Positions 19,014-27,705 are shown, counted from the first letter of the stretch. The stretch is 54,570 nt of DNA from Myroides pelagicus (GCF_009711055.1 NZ_WMJY01000022.1:1-54570); one strand, 5' to 3'. Translations and numbers: made by a program. Notes: a model not told the origin generated them from the letters alone.

Positions 19014-19265
19014 ATGCAAATTGTATCTGTCAAAAACCCCATTGACGATCTTAGCTTAGAAAGAGAATTGAATGAAATCGATTCTTTAATTCACCACGCT
19101 AAACAAAGGGGTGAGTCTGTTATTTATATTGACAAACTATCGTACCAAAATCACTTACTGTTGATTGAAAAGAATTACACCATCAAGAAACTGATGAAAA
19201 AAAGCGCATTGTTTAGCTTTTTAAAACGACCTAAGAAATACTACGCTATCGAGTTTCCGGTCTAG
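19014..19265 (+). CDS. Small basic protein of unknown function
   Basis: I do not recognise this 83-residue protein. It has no signal or membrane segment. The first half is acidic and helical (DDLSLERELNEIDSLIHHAKQRGE), the second half strongly basic (KKLMKKSALFSFLKRPKK), ending YYAIEFPV. The ATG at 19014 is chosen because a TTG 36 bases upstream overlaps a consensus -7 promoter element. Clean start, single-gene position and its own promoter support a real gene. The pattern of a short helical half and a basic tail would suit a nucleic-acid- or membrane-surface-binding protein, but that is speculation. Confidence 0.6.
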   Translation: MQIVSVKNPIDDLSLERELNEIDSLIHHAKQRGESVIYIDKLSYQNHLLLIEKNYTIKKLMKKSALFSFLKRPKKYYAIEFPV

Positions 19266-19427
19266 TATATTTCTTAAACTAGATATTTATTATAAACACC
19301 ACTAACGTCATCTTAATTACGCTTTACACCTTAATTTTTATAACACCCGTTTATAGTTCAACTAATCTAGAAACAGCAATTGCGACTCTATTGTAACAAA
19401 ATACGATACAATCGCAATTCCTACTAT

Positions 19428-19456
19428 AAGAGAATGCCTGTGCATTCTCTTTTTTA
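19428..19456 (+). terminator. Plus-strand terminator
   Basis: AAGAGAATGC (19428-19437) pairs with GCATTCTCTT (19442-19451), then a T run. It is 163 bases after the small basic gene. A second hairpin just before it pairs TTGCGA (from 19380) with TCGCAA (19412-19417), so the stretch 19270-19456 may form a structured 3' UTR or a small RNA. Confidence 0.8.
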
Positions 19457-19594
19457 TACCCTCAAACCACCTGTGTTTCCCTACATTAAATATACTCACC
19501 ATACCCTATACCCTAGGCACAGTCAAAAATCCCTCTATCGCTATCCCTTCACGCCCTTTTTTTCAAAAACATTTCCATCTTTTACTCAGACTTC

Positions 19595-19700
19595 CTTGAA
19601 GTATACGTGCACATTGCTTGCACTTTTGTTGCCAAAGAAGTGCTCCTAGGGTAGTATACCTCAAGAATACTGGAGTTATTTCTCAATCTTGGCAACAAAT
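19595..19700. repeat. Nested inverted repeats, structured intergenic element
   Basis: CTTGAAGTATAC (19595-19606) is the inverse of GTATACCTCAAG (19654-19665) with one mismatch; TTTTGTTGCCAAAGA (19624-19638) is the inverse of TCTTGGCAACAAAT (19687-19700) apart from one extra A. Smaller hairpins GTGCA/TGCAC, CACTT/AAGTG and AGTAT/ATACT lie inside. No gene overlaps it. Confidence 0.6.
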
Positions 19701-19798
19701 AAATCAAAAAAAGAGCATTTCATCTGCTTAATCAAAGTCTAGAATTAACAAAGAACTTCAAAAAAGCACTTATGCTATAAACATATTATCACAAAAAA

Positions 19799-19824
19799 AA
19801 AGTACAACCATCAGGTTGTACTTT
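19799..19824 (-). terminator. Terminator of the cytidylyltransferase-like gene
   Basis: AAAGTACAACC (19799-19809) pairs with GGTTGTACTTT (19814-19824); a run of T follows on the minus strand. Confidence 0.88.
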
Positions 19825-19844
19825 ATCTATGCGTTGAGTTGTAT

Positions 19845-20279
19845 TTATCCTATTTTTACAACTTTGCTATTTTCCTTCTCGGCAACTTCTTTGCGCAATG
19901 AACTACTTGAGAAGCGGTGATCGCGAGAATTGTAATACAACTCTATTCCCTTTTCTTCACAATATGTTCTTCCCGTGAAGCTCTTATCCTTGTACTCTAC
20001 ACCTAAAATTCTCACGTCTATCTTAAACGAACGCAATACATCTTCTAAGTCTTGCTCTGTAGCATAAGGGATAATCTCATCGACGAACTTACATCCTTTC
20101 AGCTGAATGTAGCGCTCTACTACTGACTGTGTAGGTTTGTTTTTCTCTGGACGATCAAGCGTGGGGTCTGTTTGCAACCCTACGATTAAGTAATCACATT
20201 GTCTCTTTGCATCTTCCAACATCTTTATATGACCTGCATGCAACAGATCAAATGCACTAAAGGTAATTCCAACTTTCAT
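19845..20279 (-). CDS. Cytidylyltransferase-family (TagD-like) nucleotidyltransferase
   Basis: A 144-residue enzyme of the HxGH nucleotidyltransferase superfamily. VGITFSAFDLLHAGHIKMLEDAK carries the HAGH nucleotide-binding motif near residue 15, and HRFSSSSLRKEV near residue 125 matches the second ISSTxIR motif. Length fits glycerol-3-phosphate cytidylyltransferases (about 130 residues), which make CDP-glycerol, but related adenylyltransferases act on other sugar phosphates, so the substrate is open. Single gene between two terminators. TACTTTTG at 20428-20421 (minus) matches the -7 consensus and would give a leader of roughly 130 bases. Confidence 0.85.
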   Translation of the reverse strand: MKVGITFSAFDLLHAGHIKMLEDAKRQCDYLIVGLQTDPTLDRPEKNKPTQSVVERYIQLKGCKFVDEIIPYATEQDLEDVLRSFKIDVRILGVEYKDKSFTGRTYCEEKGIELYYNSRDHRFSSSSLRKEVAEKENSKVVKIG

Positions 20280-20420
20280 ACAATTCTTTTTACATTTTAA
20301 ATAAACGATTCTTTGACAAACCTTTATCCTAAATAACTTTTTCCTTTTCCATGAAGAACAATTACTTCTCTACTCCCTGCTTCTAAAGCCTTTGAATCGC
20401 CGAAATCATTGTTTTCAGGG

Positions 20421-20428
20421 CAAAAGTA
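20421..20428 (-). promoter_or_regulatory. -7 promoter element of the cytidylyltransferase-like gene
   Basis: The minus strand reads TACTTTTG, an exact TAnnTTTG match. The rest of the gap 20280-20526 shows nothing else I can identify. Confidence 0.4.
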
Positions 20429-20526
20429 TAACTATTTTTTAATATTTAATATTACTTTTTTGTTATCGCCCCTCATTATGCTGGGAGATTGGACCTAAAA
20501 AGATACTTCTTATTCCCTATACTACT

Positions 20527-20561
20527 AAAAAAGGCATATAATGGATATTATATGCCTTTTT
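20527..20561. terminator. Bidirectional terminator
   Basis: AAAAAGGCATATAAT pairs with ATTATATGCCTTTTT around GGAT. It lies about 190 bases after the nnr stop. The gap between (20562-20754) shows no gene. Confidence 0.85.
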
Positions 20562-20754
20562 CTTTAACTTGTATGAATAAACGTCTTTTAAGATCAAAAC
20601 AATTTATTCGAATCACACAAGTAATTTTTGCTATTTGAGAAGCAATAAAGTCCCCACTACTACTGTTCTCGCGGGCTAAATTATGAAAACTTTTAATACA
20701 AAAAAGTTAATAATGCGATTTTAACTATTTTATTTAATCTCAAAGCAAAACATA

Positions 20755-22269
20755 TTACTCATTTAGCAACGAAACATACGCATTTGTAAGATTATCAATA
20801 AGATCAGAAGCAATAAGATTAACTTTATACATTAGCTTTACGGCACAATCTCCTGCTAATCCGTGCAAATATACCCCTAAAAGGCTCGCTTGCTCACTCG
20901 TATAGCCCTGAGCGAGTAACCCCGTTAGTATCCCTGTTAATACATCTCCTGCTCCTGCTGTTGCCATACCCCAATTGCCCGTACTGTTAAAGTGTATTTT
21001 GCCACAAGGCCAAACAACCGCTGTATGTGCACCTTTGACAACTAATACAACTTGGTACTTTTGAGCGAATGCACAACACAACGTTAGCTTTTCAAAATCA
21101 GTTTCCCAAGTCCCTATCAAACGCTCTAATTCTTTAGGGTGTGGTGTAAGTATACTTCCTTTACCCAGATGCTCTAATAACCTTTTATCCATCGATAAAA
21201 GTGTTAGCGCATCGGCATCATATACCATCAAATGATTTGTATTTTCCCTGACAAAATTTGCAAACGCTACTTGCGTTGCTTTAGCTGTCCCCAATCCTAT
21301 CCCCACGCCTATAGCCTGATACTTCTCCACAATAGGAAAAGTCACTAGGTACTCATCAGATGAGCCAACCATACACATCACTTCTGGATTTGCTGTCTGC
21401 ATGATCGAATACCCACAGCTAGGGACATAAGCCGTAGTAAGTCCTGCACCTATACGCATACAGGCACGACTTGCCAAGACTGCTGCTCCCATCATACCAT
21501 GACTACCACCAATAATCAAAGCCCGTCCAAAGGTTCCCTTATGAGCATATTTTGTAGGTTTGTGGATAAATGGTCGTACAATATTCGCTAACACATACTG
21601 ATAATTACTCTCAAACTCCTCTACCGCAACCTTGTCTAAATCGATGGATACCACCTCAAAATCATCCATGTACTTTGCTGAGTCAGGTAACAGCATCGCA
21701 ATTTTAGGTGCGTGAATCGCATAAACTTTTGATACTTTAAATACCGGAGCTCCTACCGGTGTAGGTCCATCAACAAACATTCCAGATGGAACGTCTATTG
21801 CCAGTCGATCCTTACACTCGACCTGGTTTAACCAATCCATTACTTCTCCCCACTCTGAAGGTAATACTTCGCGAAGACCAGTCCCTATCAGGGCATCAAT
21901 CAATATATCGTCTGGCTTGATCGAAAAGCTGAATTTCTCTGGATTAAACTTCTCGACTTTAATACCTCTATCCTCAAGCAATTCTTGATTGCGCAAATTG
22001 TCTGAGCTATACTTTTTACTCTGAAGCAAATACACCTTCACGAATGCCCCTGCCTCTTTAAGTAATTGAGCTAAAGCTAATCCATCACCACCATTGTTTC
22101 CCTTTCCACAGAAAATGACAAAACTACTGTGATAAAGCTTATGTCTATTACTAATTGCCTCAAACAAGCGCGTAGCAACTCTCTCCATCAGCTTAAACGA
22201 CGAAATATACTGATTTTCTATGGTCTTTTGATCCAACAACCGAATTTGCTCAGTGCTTAATATTTTCAT
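20755..22269 (-). CDS. nnr: Bifunctional NAD(P)H-hydrate epimerase / ADP-dependent dehydratase
   Basis: Repairs damaged NAD(P)H hydrates. The 504 residues fuse the epimerase (about 1-215, with FCGKGNNGGDGLALAQLL near residue 55 and LIDALIGTG) and the dehydratase (about 225-500). The dehydratase half shows KGTFGRALIIGGSHGMMGAAVLA, LTPHPKEL, and the Gly-rich nucleotide block GNWGMATAGAGDVLTGILTG ending with an Asp that fits catalysis. Length and order match the usual bacterial fusion. The start ATG (MKILSTEQIRLLD) aligns with the family. Single gene, cytoplasmic. Confidence 0.95.
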   Translation of the reverse strand: MKILSTEQIRLLDQKTIENQYISSFKLMERVATRLFEAISNRHKLYHSSFVIFCGKGNNGGDGLALAQLLKEAGAFVKVYLLQSKKYSSDNLRNQELLEDRGIKVEKFNPEKFSFSIKPDDILIDALIGTGLREVLPSEWGEVMDWLNQVECKDRLAIDVPSGMFVDGPTPVGAPVFKVSKVYAIHAPKIAMLLPDSAKYMDDFEVVSIDLDKVAVEEFESNYQYVLANIVRPFIHKPTKYAHKGTFGRALIIGGSHGMMGAAVLASRACMRIGAGLTTAYVPSCGYSIMQTANPEVMCMVGSSDEYLVTFPIVEKYQAIGVGIGLGTAKATQVAFANFVRENTNHLMVYDADALTLLSMDKRLLEHLGKGSILTPHPKELERLIGTWETDFEKLTLCCAFAQKYQVVLVVKGAHTAVVWPCGKIHFNSTGNWGMATAGAGDVLTGILTGLLAQGYTSEQASLLGVYLHGLAGDCAVKLMYKVNLIASDLIDNLTNAYVSLLNE

Positions 22270-22423
22270 ACTTTTTTAATTTATGCTTTTATTGATTGAT
22301 CTAAACCTAGCACCTATTTGTGTAAAACCTCATTATAGATACCTCACTAAAAGTATCCCTTATTCTGTGATAAAACAAATAAACTTCTTGTCCTAGATTA
22401 AGTAAAAGCTCATCCATACAACC

Positions 22424-22431
22424 TATCTTTG
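22424..22431 (+). promoter_or_regulatory. -7 promoter element of the FMN reductase gene
   Basis: TATCTTTG matches TAnnTTTG exactly and lies 25 bases before the ATG. Confidence 0.5.
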
Positions 22432-22456
22432 ACCTACAATAAAACAAATAATAAAC

Positions 22457-22981
22457 ATGAAAATAACCGCATTTGCCGCAAGTAATAGCTCAACTTCTAT
22501 CAATGGTCAATTGGTAGAATTGGCGACTAAATATTTCCCAAACGATCAGATTAATCTTTTGGATCTAAATGACTTTGAAATGCCAATTTACTCAGAAGAC
22601 AGAAATAAACAAGGTGTACCTAGCCAAGCTACAGCGTTTAATCAAGCTATAAGTGAAAGTGATGCTTTAATTATTTCATTAGCTGAACACAATGGATCAT
22701 TCACTACAGCGTTTAAAAATATCTTTGATTGGGCCTCGAGAGAGGATATGAAAGTATTTAAAGATAAACCTATGCTTCTTCTATCTACTTCTCCTGGAGC
22801 AAGAGGCGCTTCTGGTGTTCTCCAACAAGCCCAAAGTATTTTTCCTTATTTTGGAGGAAACATCATAGCTAGCTATTCACTTGGACAATTTTATGACAAC
22901 TTCAAAGATGCAGAAATTATAAACCCTGAACAAAAAGCGCTTCTAACCCAAACCATACAAAATTTTAAAGACCATTTATAA
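22457..22981 (+). CDS. NAD(P)H-dependent FMN reductase-family protein
   Basis: Flavodoxin-fold oxidoreductase of 174 residues. The N-terminal loop FAASNSSTSINGQLVE (phosphate-binding loop for FMN), the PIYSEDR stretch near residue 44, SLAEHNGSFTTAFKNIFDWASR near residue 75 and LLLSTSPGARGA near residue 107 are the usual blocks of the NADPH-dependent FMN reductase (FMN_red) family. Likely reduces flavin or quinone-like substrates in the cytoplasm; the physiological substrate is not readable. Single gene with a consensus -7 element and a terminator 32 bases after the stop. Confidence 0.9.
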   Translation: MKITAFAASNSSTSINGQLVELATKYFPNDQINLLDLNDFEMPIYSEDRNKQGVPSQATAFNQAISESDALIISLAEHNGSFTTAFKNIFDWASREDMKVFKDKPMLLLSTSPGARGASGVLQQAQSIFPYFGGNIIASYSLGQFYDNFKDAEIINPEQKALLTQTIQNFKDHL

Positions 22982-23012
22982 TATACTTACAATTTCATAC
23001 TAAACTATTCAT

Positions 23013-23051
23013 CCCCTTGTTAGTGTATCCACGTATTAGCAAGGGGTTGTT
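23013..23051 (+). terminator. Terminator of the FMN reductase gene
   Basis: CCCCTTG (23013-23019) pairs with CAAGGGG (23040-23046), with an inner hairpin, followed by TTGTTTTT. The remaining gap to 23282 holds only a weak -7-like element TACCTTCG (23203-23210). Confidence 0.7.
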
Positions 23052-23282
23052 TTTAACCTACTTGTTTATTTTACTTCTCGTTATCTAATCAAGTAATATT
23101 ACAAATTAACACCCTTCACCTCTCACATTAAAAATCAATCAATTAAACACAAAAAACATTATAAAGAATTAATCATATCAACACTATTAAAGTAGTTAAA
23201 CATACCTTCGCTCTATCTATCTAATATTTTTTTCTTACTTTTAACAAAAAAGAAAATCATTAACTCTATTAAATTAATCAAT

Positions 23283-23765
23283 ATGGAACTTCACAATATT
23301 GGAGAGCAAGAACATAAGTTCTACGTACCTGATCAAACGCAACATGATCTACTAGAAACAGGTAAATACACTAAAATAACAGCGGTTATCGGTATGGCTA
23401 TCTTAGGTCTAATTACCTTAGTGATTGTAGCTATTATCGCAGGTATTGGAGATGAATTTTTAGAAAGCATTATGGGAAGTGCTTTTTCTGATGTTGACAC
23501 TAATGTCGCTATGCTAATTGCTATTCCCGTGTTAGGTATTTTTGCAATTATCTTTTATTTATTGACCTTATTAACTAAGTTCTCTAAACAAGTAACAGAA
23601 GGCATTAACAATCAAAGTGATGAAGATTTAGAATTAGCTCTAGAGTCACTAGGTAAATACTTTAAAGGCTCTGCAATAATGACCATTTGCGCTATTGGAC
23701 TTGGAATCTTTGCTTTGTTTTTTGCAATTATAGCTGGTGCTGGTGCGCTTGCTTCACAACTATAG
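23283..23765 (+). CDS. DUF5362-like membrane protein, first of a pair
   Basis: Small integral membrane protein of 160 residues. A soluble N-terminus of about 30 residues is followed by hydrophobic segments near 33-54, 75-98 and 133-157, separated by a charged cytoplasmic-type stretch (KQVTEGINNQSDEDLELALESLGKYFKGS). This layout and the LGKYFK block before the last segment resemble DUF5362 proteins of Bacteroidota, whose role is unknown. The next gene, 35 bases away, encodes a related protein, so the two probably act together or arose by duplication. ATG at 23283 gives a full N-terminus. Confidence 0.75.
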   Translation: MELHNIGEQEHKFYVPDQTQHDLLETGKYTKITAVIGMAILGLITLVIVAIIAGIGDEFLESIMGSAFSDVDTNVAMLIAIPVLGIFAIIFYLLTLLTKFSKQVTEGINNQSDEDLELALESLGKYFKGSAIMTICAIGLGIFALFFAIIAGAGALASQL

Positions 23766-23800
23766 TCCAAAATCAATCAACAAAATAAAAAAGACAAGTC

Positions 23801-24184
23801 ATGGATATTCATAATATAGAAAATAAACAAAGTAAAGGATTAGTATTTACAGAAACTGCACAAGACCACATTGCTAAAATGGGAGGCTGGGCTATGTTTA
23901 TGGCGATACTTGGATTTTTAGGTGTTGCCTTTAGCGTTATAGGTGCAATAGGTACTATAATAATCGATCCGCTTTCAGGAGTACTCAATATAGGTATAGC
24001 AGTAATAAACGCTCTAGCATCGTTAGGGCTATACAATTATGCTAGCAAATGTAAAGCCTTCACAGAAAACAGAAGTGATACAAAAGCAGTTATTGATGCT
24101 TTTTCAGGATTAAAACGCTACTTCCTATTTACACTTATAGCAACAGTAGCCTCTTTTATCATCGCATTGATAACAGGAGTATAA
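23801..24184 (+). CDS. DUF5362-like membrane protein, second of a pair
   Basis: A 127-residue membrane protein. Like its neighbour it starts with an Ile-Glu-rich soluble part (MDIHNIENKQ, compare MELHNIGEQE), then hydrophobic segments near 28-55, 60-80 and 105-126, with LKRYFLFTLIATVA matching LGKYFKGSAIMTIC of the upstream protein. AEDH-type loop GLVFTETAQDHIAKMGGWAMF is typical of DUF5362. Function unknown. Same transcript as the preceding gene, ended by a terminator 22 bases downstream. Confidence 0.75.
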   Translation: MDIHNIENKQSKGLVFTETAQDHIAKMGGWAMFMAILGFLGVAFSVIGAIGTIIIDPLSGVLNIGIAVINALASLGLYNYASKCKAFTENRSDTKAVIDAFSGLKRYFLFTLIATVASFIIALITGV

Positions 24185-24206
24185 ACAATTCGTATCTACA
24201 TAATTT

Positions 24207-24245
24207 AAAAAGCGTACTATACCCTAATATAGTGCGCTTTTTTAT
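24207..24245 (+). terminator. Terminator after the DUF5362 pair
   Basis: AAAAGCGTACTATA pairs with TATAGTGCGCTTTT (one mismatch/wobble), followed by T. Confidence 0.85.
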
Positions 24246-24430
24246 ATTGGGCAATCCCAAGAGTTTTTAGTATTTTTGCCATACTTTATTACAGACAATT
24301 AGCTAGAATGAGAAACTACAACGATTCAGTATTGTCTTATACCGAACTATTTTAACTCGCCTACACGCTATTGTTTCGACAGTACAAAAATGGCATATGT
24401 GTAGTTCACCAATACATTAAAAAAAATACA

Positions 24431-25555
24431 ATGGGAGATAATTTCTTTGTCCGATTAATCAGACAAGAGAGCAAAACACTATTCAAATTAAAACAAAGTC
24501 AACGCTTGTGGCATATACCTCTTATGGCCATGCTAGCCACTGGAGTACCCCTACTCACGGGTTGGTACTTTGACAATCTTTCGGCTGGATTACTAGCCTG
24601 TCTATCGGGATTAGTGATTCTATACTTACCCTCTAACATTCCTACACCACAGCGAATGCTAACAATGTTAGTGTGTTCGTTCGGCTTTATGCTCAGCTTT
24701 GCCGTTGGGATTACCTTTAGCTTTAATCTCTATCTTTCAGCCTTGGTCTTTGGTTTATTTACAACAGCAGTTCATTGGATAACACTCTATTTTAAGACAC
24801 CTCCACCTGGTAGTTTCTTTTTTATCATGGTTGCTTCCATGTCTAGCAATATGCCTTTTGACTTAGCCAGTATCCCAACGCGACTAGGATATGTAGCTAT
24901 GGGAACGATGTTTGCCTGTAGCCTAGCGATGATCTATAGCTTACTAATAGGCAAAAAATACAACAGTAAAACAGCCATACCACAGATCTATCACGTCCCT
25001 ATAAAAGAACAAGTAGAATACCTAATTCGCTCACTGATTGTCGGTGGATTCTTGTCGTTTTCACTATTAACAGGCAATCTATTAAAATTAGACAACCCCT
25101 ATTGGATACCGATTTCTTGTGCTGCTATTATGCAAGGGATAACGCTATATCACGTCTGGCAAAGAGCCTTACAGCGCATAGCAGGAACATTTGTTGGTTT
25201 GGCGCTATGTTGGTTGCTCATTTCCCTTTCAGACTCACCACTGTATTTCTGCATTTGTATAATGGTCTTACAGTTTATAATAGAGATGTTTATCAGCCGA
25301 AACTATGCTGTGGCGGTTATTTTTATAACTGCACTTACGGTATTACTAGCCGAAGCGGGGAGCACAATGATCACTACGCCTAATTTGCTAATACAATCGC
25401 GCTTTCTAGACATTGTTATTGGGAGTTTAATTGGAGGAATTGGCGGTTGGTTTCTACACCATGAATACCTGAGAAAACAAACTAGAGATAGCCTAAGAAA
25501 TACGCGTCTGCAATTGCTAAGAAAAAAAAGAGCCATTGTAAAATCAAAAAGATAA
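24431..25555 (+). CDS. FUSC-family inner-membrane protein
   Basis: Integral membrane protein of 374 residues from ATG 24431. Two clusters of hydrophobic segments (about 30-165 and 205-345) give the repeated-half layout of FUSC proteins, related to aromatic-acid exporters (AaeB) and YccS. The second half has DNPYWIPISCAAIMQG and the family block RALQRIAGTFVGL. It may export aromatic or weak acids, but the usual partner membrane-fusion protein is not nearby, so this is only a family-level guess. An in-frame ATG at 24371 would add 20 residues that look untypical, so the later start is preferred. The tail is very basic (RKKRAIVKSKR). Confidence 0.85.
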   Translation: MGDNFFVRLIRQESKTLFKLKQSQRLWHIPLMAMLATGVPLLTGWYFDNLSAGLLACLSGLVILYLPSNIPTPQRMLTMLVCSFGFMLSFAVGITFSFNLYLSALVFGLFTTAVHWITLYFKTPPPGSFFFIMVASMSSNMPFDLASIPTRLGYVAMGTMFACSLAMIYSLLIGKKYNSKTAIPQIYHVPIKEQVEYLIRSLIVGGFLSFSLLTGNLLKLDNPYWIPISCAAIMQGITLYHVWQRALQRIAGTFVGLALCWLLISLSDSPLYFCICIMVLQFIIEMFISRNYAVAVIFITALTVLLAEAGSTMITTPNLLIQSRFLDIVIGSLIGGIGGWFLHHEYLRKQTRDSLRNTRLQLLRKKRAIVKSKR

Positions 25556-25613
25556 AGAGATTACTTGCTTTAATACAAGGACAACCAAAGGACAAAGTAC
25601 ACTTTATCTCTAC

Positions 25614-26138
25614 TTACTTTTGTCCGAATTGCAGCAAGGCCTCATAAGGATCACCTTGTAAGTTCAATAGCTTAGCAAAAGCGGGTTCTGTTTTTAGTCC
25701 AGCTTCTTTAAGTGCAATAATCGCCTGTTTGAACGCTTCTCCTTGCTGAACCAACAATTGGTGTTCGACCAACATATGTCGGTAACCATTTTGGCTCTCT
25801 ACAGGGATAGACTGAGCAAATAGCTCTACTTCATAAGTACCAATGAAAAAACCGACTACTACAGCAGCTTCTCCACAAGCTTGCTTTTCTCTCACCTGAT
25901 AGCCAGGGTAATGCCCAAAGTATCGATTCACCAAACTTATAAAAGAGACTTTATCTTGATAGGTACAACAAATATCTAAATCACTACTAGCAATGGCGAT
26001 ATCAATAGGATAAGTACCAATAAGTACAGGGTCATGTATGGCTAATATTTGCATAACCTGATGTGTATCTAAGAGTTGATAAATTTCTTGTTGGACAGCA
26101 GTACCCGTTTGAAGATAAGAAAGATCTCTAAAGTTCAT
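25614..26138 (-). CDS. DUF4269 (nucleotidyltransferase-like) protein
   Basis: Cytoplasmic 174-residue protein that I place in DUF4269. AILAIHDPVLIGTYPIDI followed by ASSDLDICCTY resembles the G[ST]..D.D core of polymerase-beta-type nucleotidyltransferases, with acidic residues in SDLDI and EVELFAQ as possible metal ligands. Substrate and role unknown. It lies 87 bases downstream of a Crp-family regulator on the same strand, so the two may be co-transcribed. Converges with the FUSC gene; the gap has a weak GGACAAAGTA/TACTTTTGTCC pair that reaches into the stop region. Confidence 0.75.
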   Translation of the reverse strand: MNFRDLSYLQTGTAVQQEIYQLLDTHQVMQILAIHDPVLIGTYPIDIAIASSDLDICCTYQDKVSFISLVNRYFGHYPGYQVREKQACGEAAVVVGFFIGTYEVELFAQSIPVESQNGYRHMLVEHQLLVQQGEAFKQAIIALKEAGLKTEPAFAKLLNLQGDPYEALLQFGQK

Positions 26139-26225
26139 GGTATTTAAGGCTTGATATTACATAAAAGATTCACTATGCACTGGCCAAAGGTAATGATTAA
26201 AAAAACTAATCAAGACTAAAGTAAA

Positions 26226-26786
26226 TCAAATCCTTCTGATATGACTCAATACCTGTTCTGTAATACCGAGATAACTCGCCATATTAGCACTAGACACACG
26301 AGTAAAATGATCGCCTAAATCCTTGAGTAAACTATAGTAACGCTGTTCAACAGACATGGTTTGCAATTGGTAAGCTCGCTGCTGTAGATCCAAAGCATAT
26401 TCTTCTACCAATCGACGACAAATAAGATTGAGTTCTGGATACTCTCTAAAAAGTCTCAACATAACACTGTTGGAAATACAATGTACCAAACAGTCCTCCA
26501 TACACTGAATATTCTCGTTAGCCACGCTGCTCTTATACATTTGATAAGTCGCAGGCAATATAGTGTGATCAAAAGCATACCAAGTATCTATGGTTCGAAC
26601 TTCTTTAGTGTAAAAACCTCGCACAGCCCCCTTCTCTATGGCATATAGCGCCATAGGACTCTGTCCTCGCTTTTGAATAACCGTTCCTTTTTTTAGGTGA
26701 ACAGTCTGTATATTTTGCTCGATGACCTCCTTGCATTGAGCAGAGATATATCCATATTGTTCAAAAAGCCTAATCAACATATTCAT
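26226..26786 (-). CDS. Crp/Fnr-family transcriptional regulator
   Basis: DNA-binding regulator of 186 residues. Residues 10-115 form a cyclic-nucleotide-binding-type beta roll (LKKGTVIQKRGQSPMALYAIEKGAVRGF), without the canonical RxxS cAMP-binding residues that I could recognise. The C-terminal end has a short winged helix with recognition helix SSANMASYLGITEQVLSHIRR. Such short Crp homologues are common in Bacteroidota; ligand and targets are unknown. Cys residues (CMEDCLVHC) lie in the middle but not in an Fnr-like cluster. DUF4269 gene downstream. Confidence 0.88.
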   Translation of the reverse strand: MNMLIRLFEQYGYISAQCKEVIEQNIQTVHLKKGTVIQKRGQSPMALYAIEKGAVRGFYTKEVRTIDTWYAFDHTILPATYQMYKSSVANENIQCMEDCLVHCISNSVMLRLFREYPELNLICRRLVEEYALDLQQRAYQLQTMSVEQRYYSLLKDLGDHFTRVSSANMASYLGITEQVLSHIRRI

Positions 26787-27193
26787 GGTAACACCCTTTC
26801 TTAACAGATTGCTATAATACCTCTAAGTTACCAAAAAAAGATCGGTTTGCCTATATTAATTCCTTACTACTCATTGAGCAATAATACAAAAAAAGCACTT
26901 TTCCTTTTAAACATACAAGGCTAATACATTTTTACCTTCATTAACCTCAACAATAACAAGTAATACACAGTAATTCACTAGAAAACAATAAGCTAAAAAT
27001 AATTTATTTTTATTTATAATGTGAAGTTTGGCGCAGTAATTGAAATATACTTAATACAAGTTTGATAGTTTTTTTTTATCATTGTCAAGCCGATCAAATA
27101 AGAGAGTAAGTTTTTTTTCATATTTTTTCGCTAATGATTAATCCTATTGTAGAGGAGGATTAATGAGTTAGTTTTATAGTAAGTTTTTTTTTT
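26787..27193 (+). other. Long gap with possible small RNA ending at an orphan terminator
   Basis: No protein-like ORF. The stretch contains AGTAAGTTTTTTTT twice (27105-27118 and 27178-27191), a hairpin ATTAATCCT/AGGATTAAT (about 27138-27164), and then a very strong plus-strand terminator. A plus-strand small RNA of up to about 200 bases is possible. I found no convincing promoter. Confidence 0.4.
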
Positions 27194-27230
27194 AAAGTCC
27201 ATTTTATATCCCCTATAAAATGGACTTTTT
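27194..27230 (+). terminator. Strong orphan terminator
   Basis: AAAGTCCATTTTATA pairs perfectly with TATAAAATGGACTTT around TCCCC, followed by T. No plus-strand gene lies within 1.6 kb upstream. Confidence 0.85.
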
Positions 27231-27427
27231 GATACAAGCAGATTGATATAACTTCCTCGCTCCTATCCTGATGCTCGTATAAAAAGACGTTTAGCTTACT
27301 ATATCGTAGCTAATAAATTCGCATTTTGTTATAATCGTATGTTTTTTTAAAAAAATACACCAAAAATTTTCAACATTGGTATAATATATGCTGATAACTA
27401 TTCATCAAATTTATTAATTAAACACAT

Positions 27428-27649
27428 ATGGACGACTTACTATTATCCTCTGAAGTAATTGGATATGTCATTGCCTATGTTACTCTTATTGTGCTATTTT
27501 CAATACGCATACTAAAGAGTAAACACATTGTCCTTGATGATAAATATTTGGTGGTCTTATTAGCTGTAGCTTTATTACCTATAGGGGTAATCTACGGAAT
27601 ATATCTACGGTATTTTGAGTCAAACCAAGCTAAACTACGCAAAAATTAA
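27428..27649 (+). CDS. Small two-helix membrane protein
   Basis: I do not recognise this 73-residue protein. It has two hydrophobic segments (about 10-28 and 40-60) joined by a charged loop with KSKHIVLDDK, and ends in a short basic tail (QAKLRKN). This looks like a small inner-membrane protein of the kind often found alone in flavobacterial genomes. The ATG at 27428 follows a poly-A/T leader with TATAATATATG upstream but no clear TAnnTTTG. A terminator follows 19 bases after the stop, which supports a real single-gene transcript. Confidence 0.6.
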   Translation: MDDLLLSSEVIGYVIAYVTLIVLFSIRILKSKHIVLDDKYLVVLLAVALLPIGVIYGIYLRYFESNQAKLRKN

Positions 27650-27667
27650 TGCACTTACATACACTTG

Positions 27668-27705
27668 AAAAGGAGCTTATTACTAACTGTAATAGCTTCT
27701 TTTCT
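27668..27705 (+). terminator. Terminator of the small membrane-protein gene
   Basis: AAAAGGAGCTTATTAC pairs with GTAATAGCTTCTTTT with one bulge. Confidence 0.75.

Noticed and set aside
21561..21569. Perfect DnaA-box-like sequence TGTGGATAA (TTATCCACA on the minus strand)
   Set aside because: Single copy inside the nnr coding region, far from dnaA and without neighbours; chance match.
27105..27191. Repeated AGTAAGTTTTTTTT as a CRISPR-like or mobile repeat
   Set aside because: Only two copies, low complexity, no spacers or cas genes.
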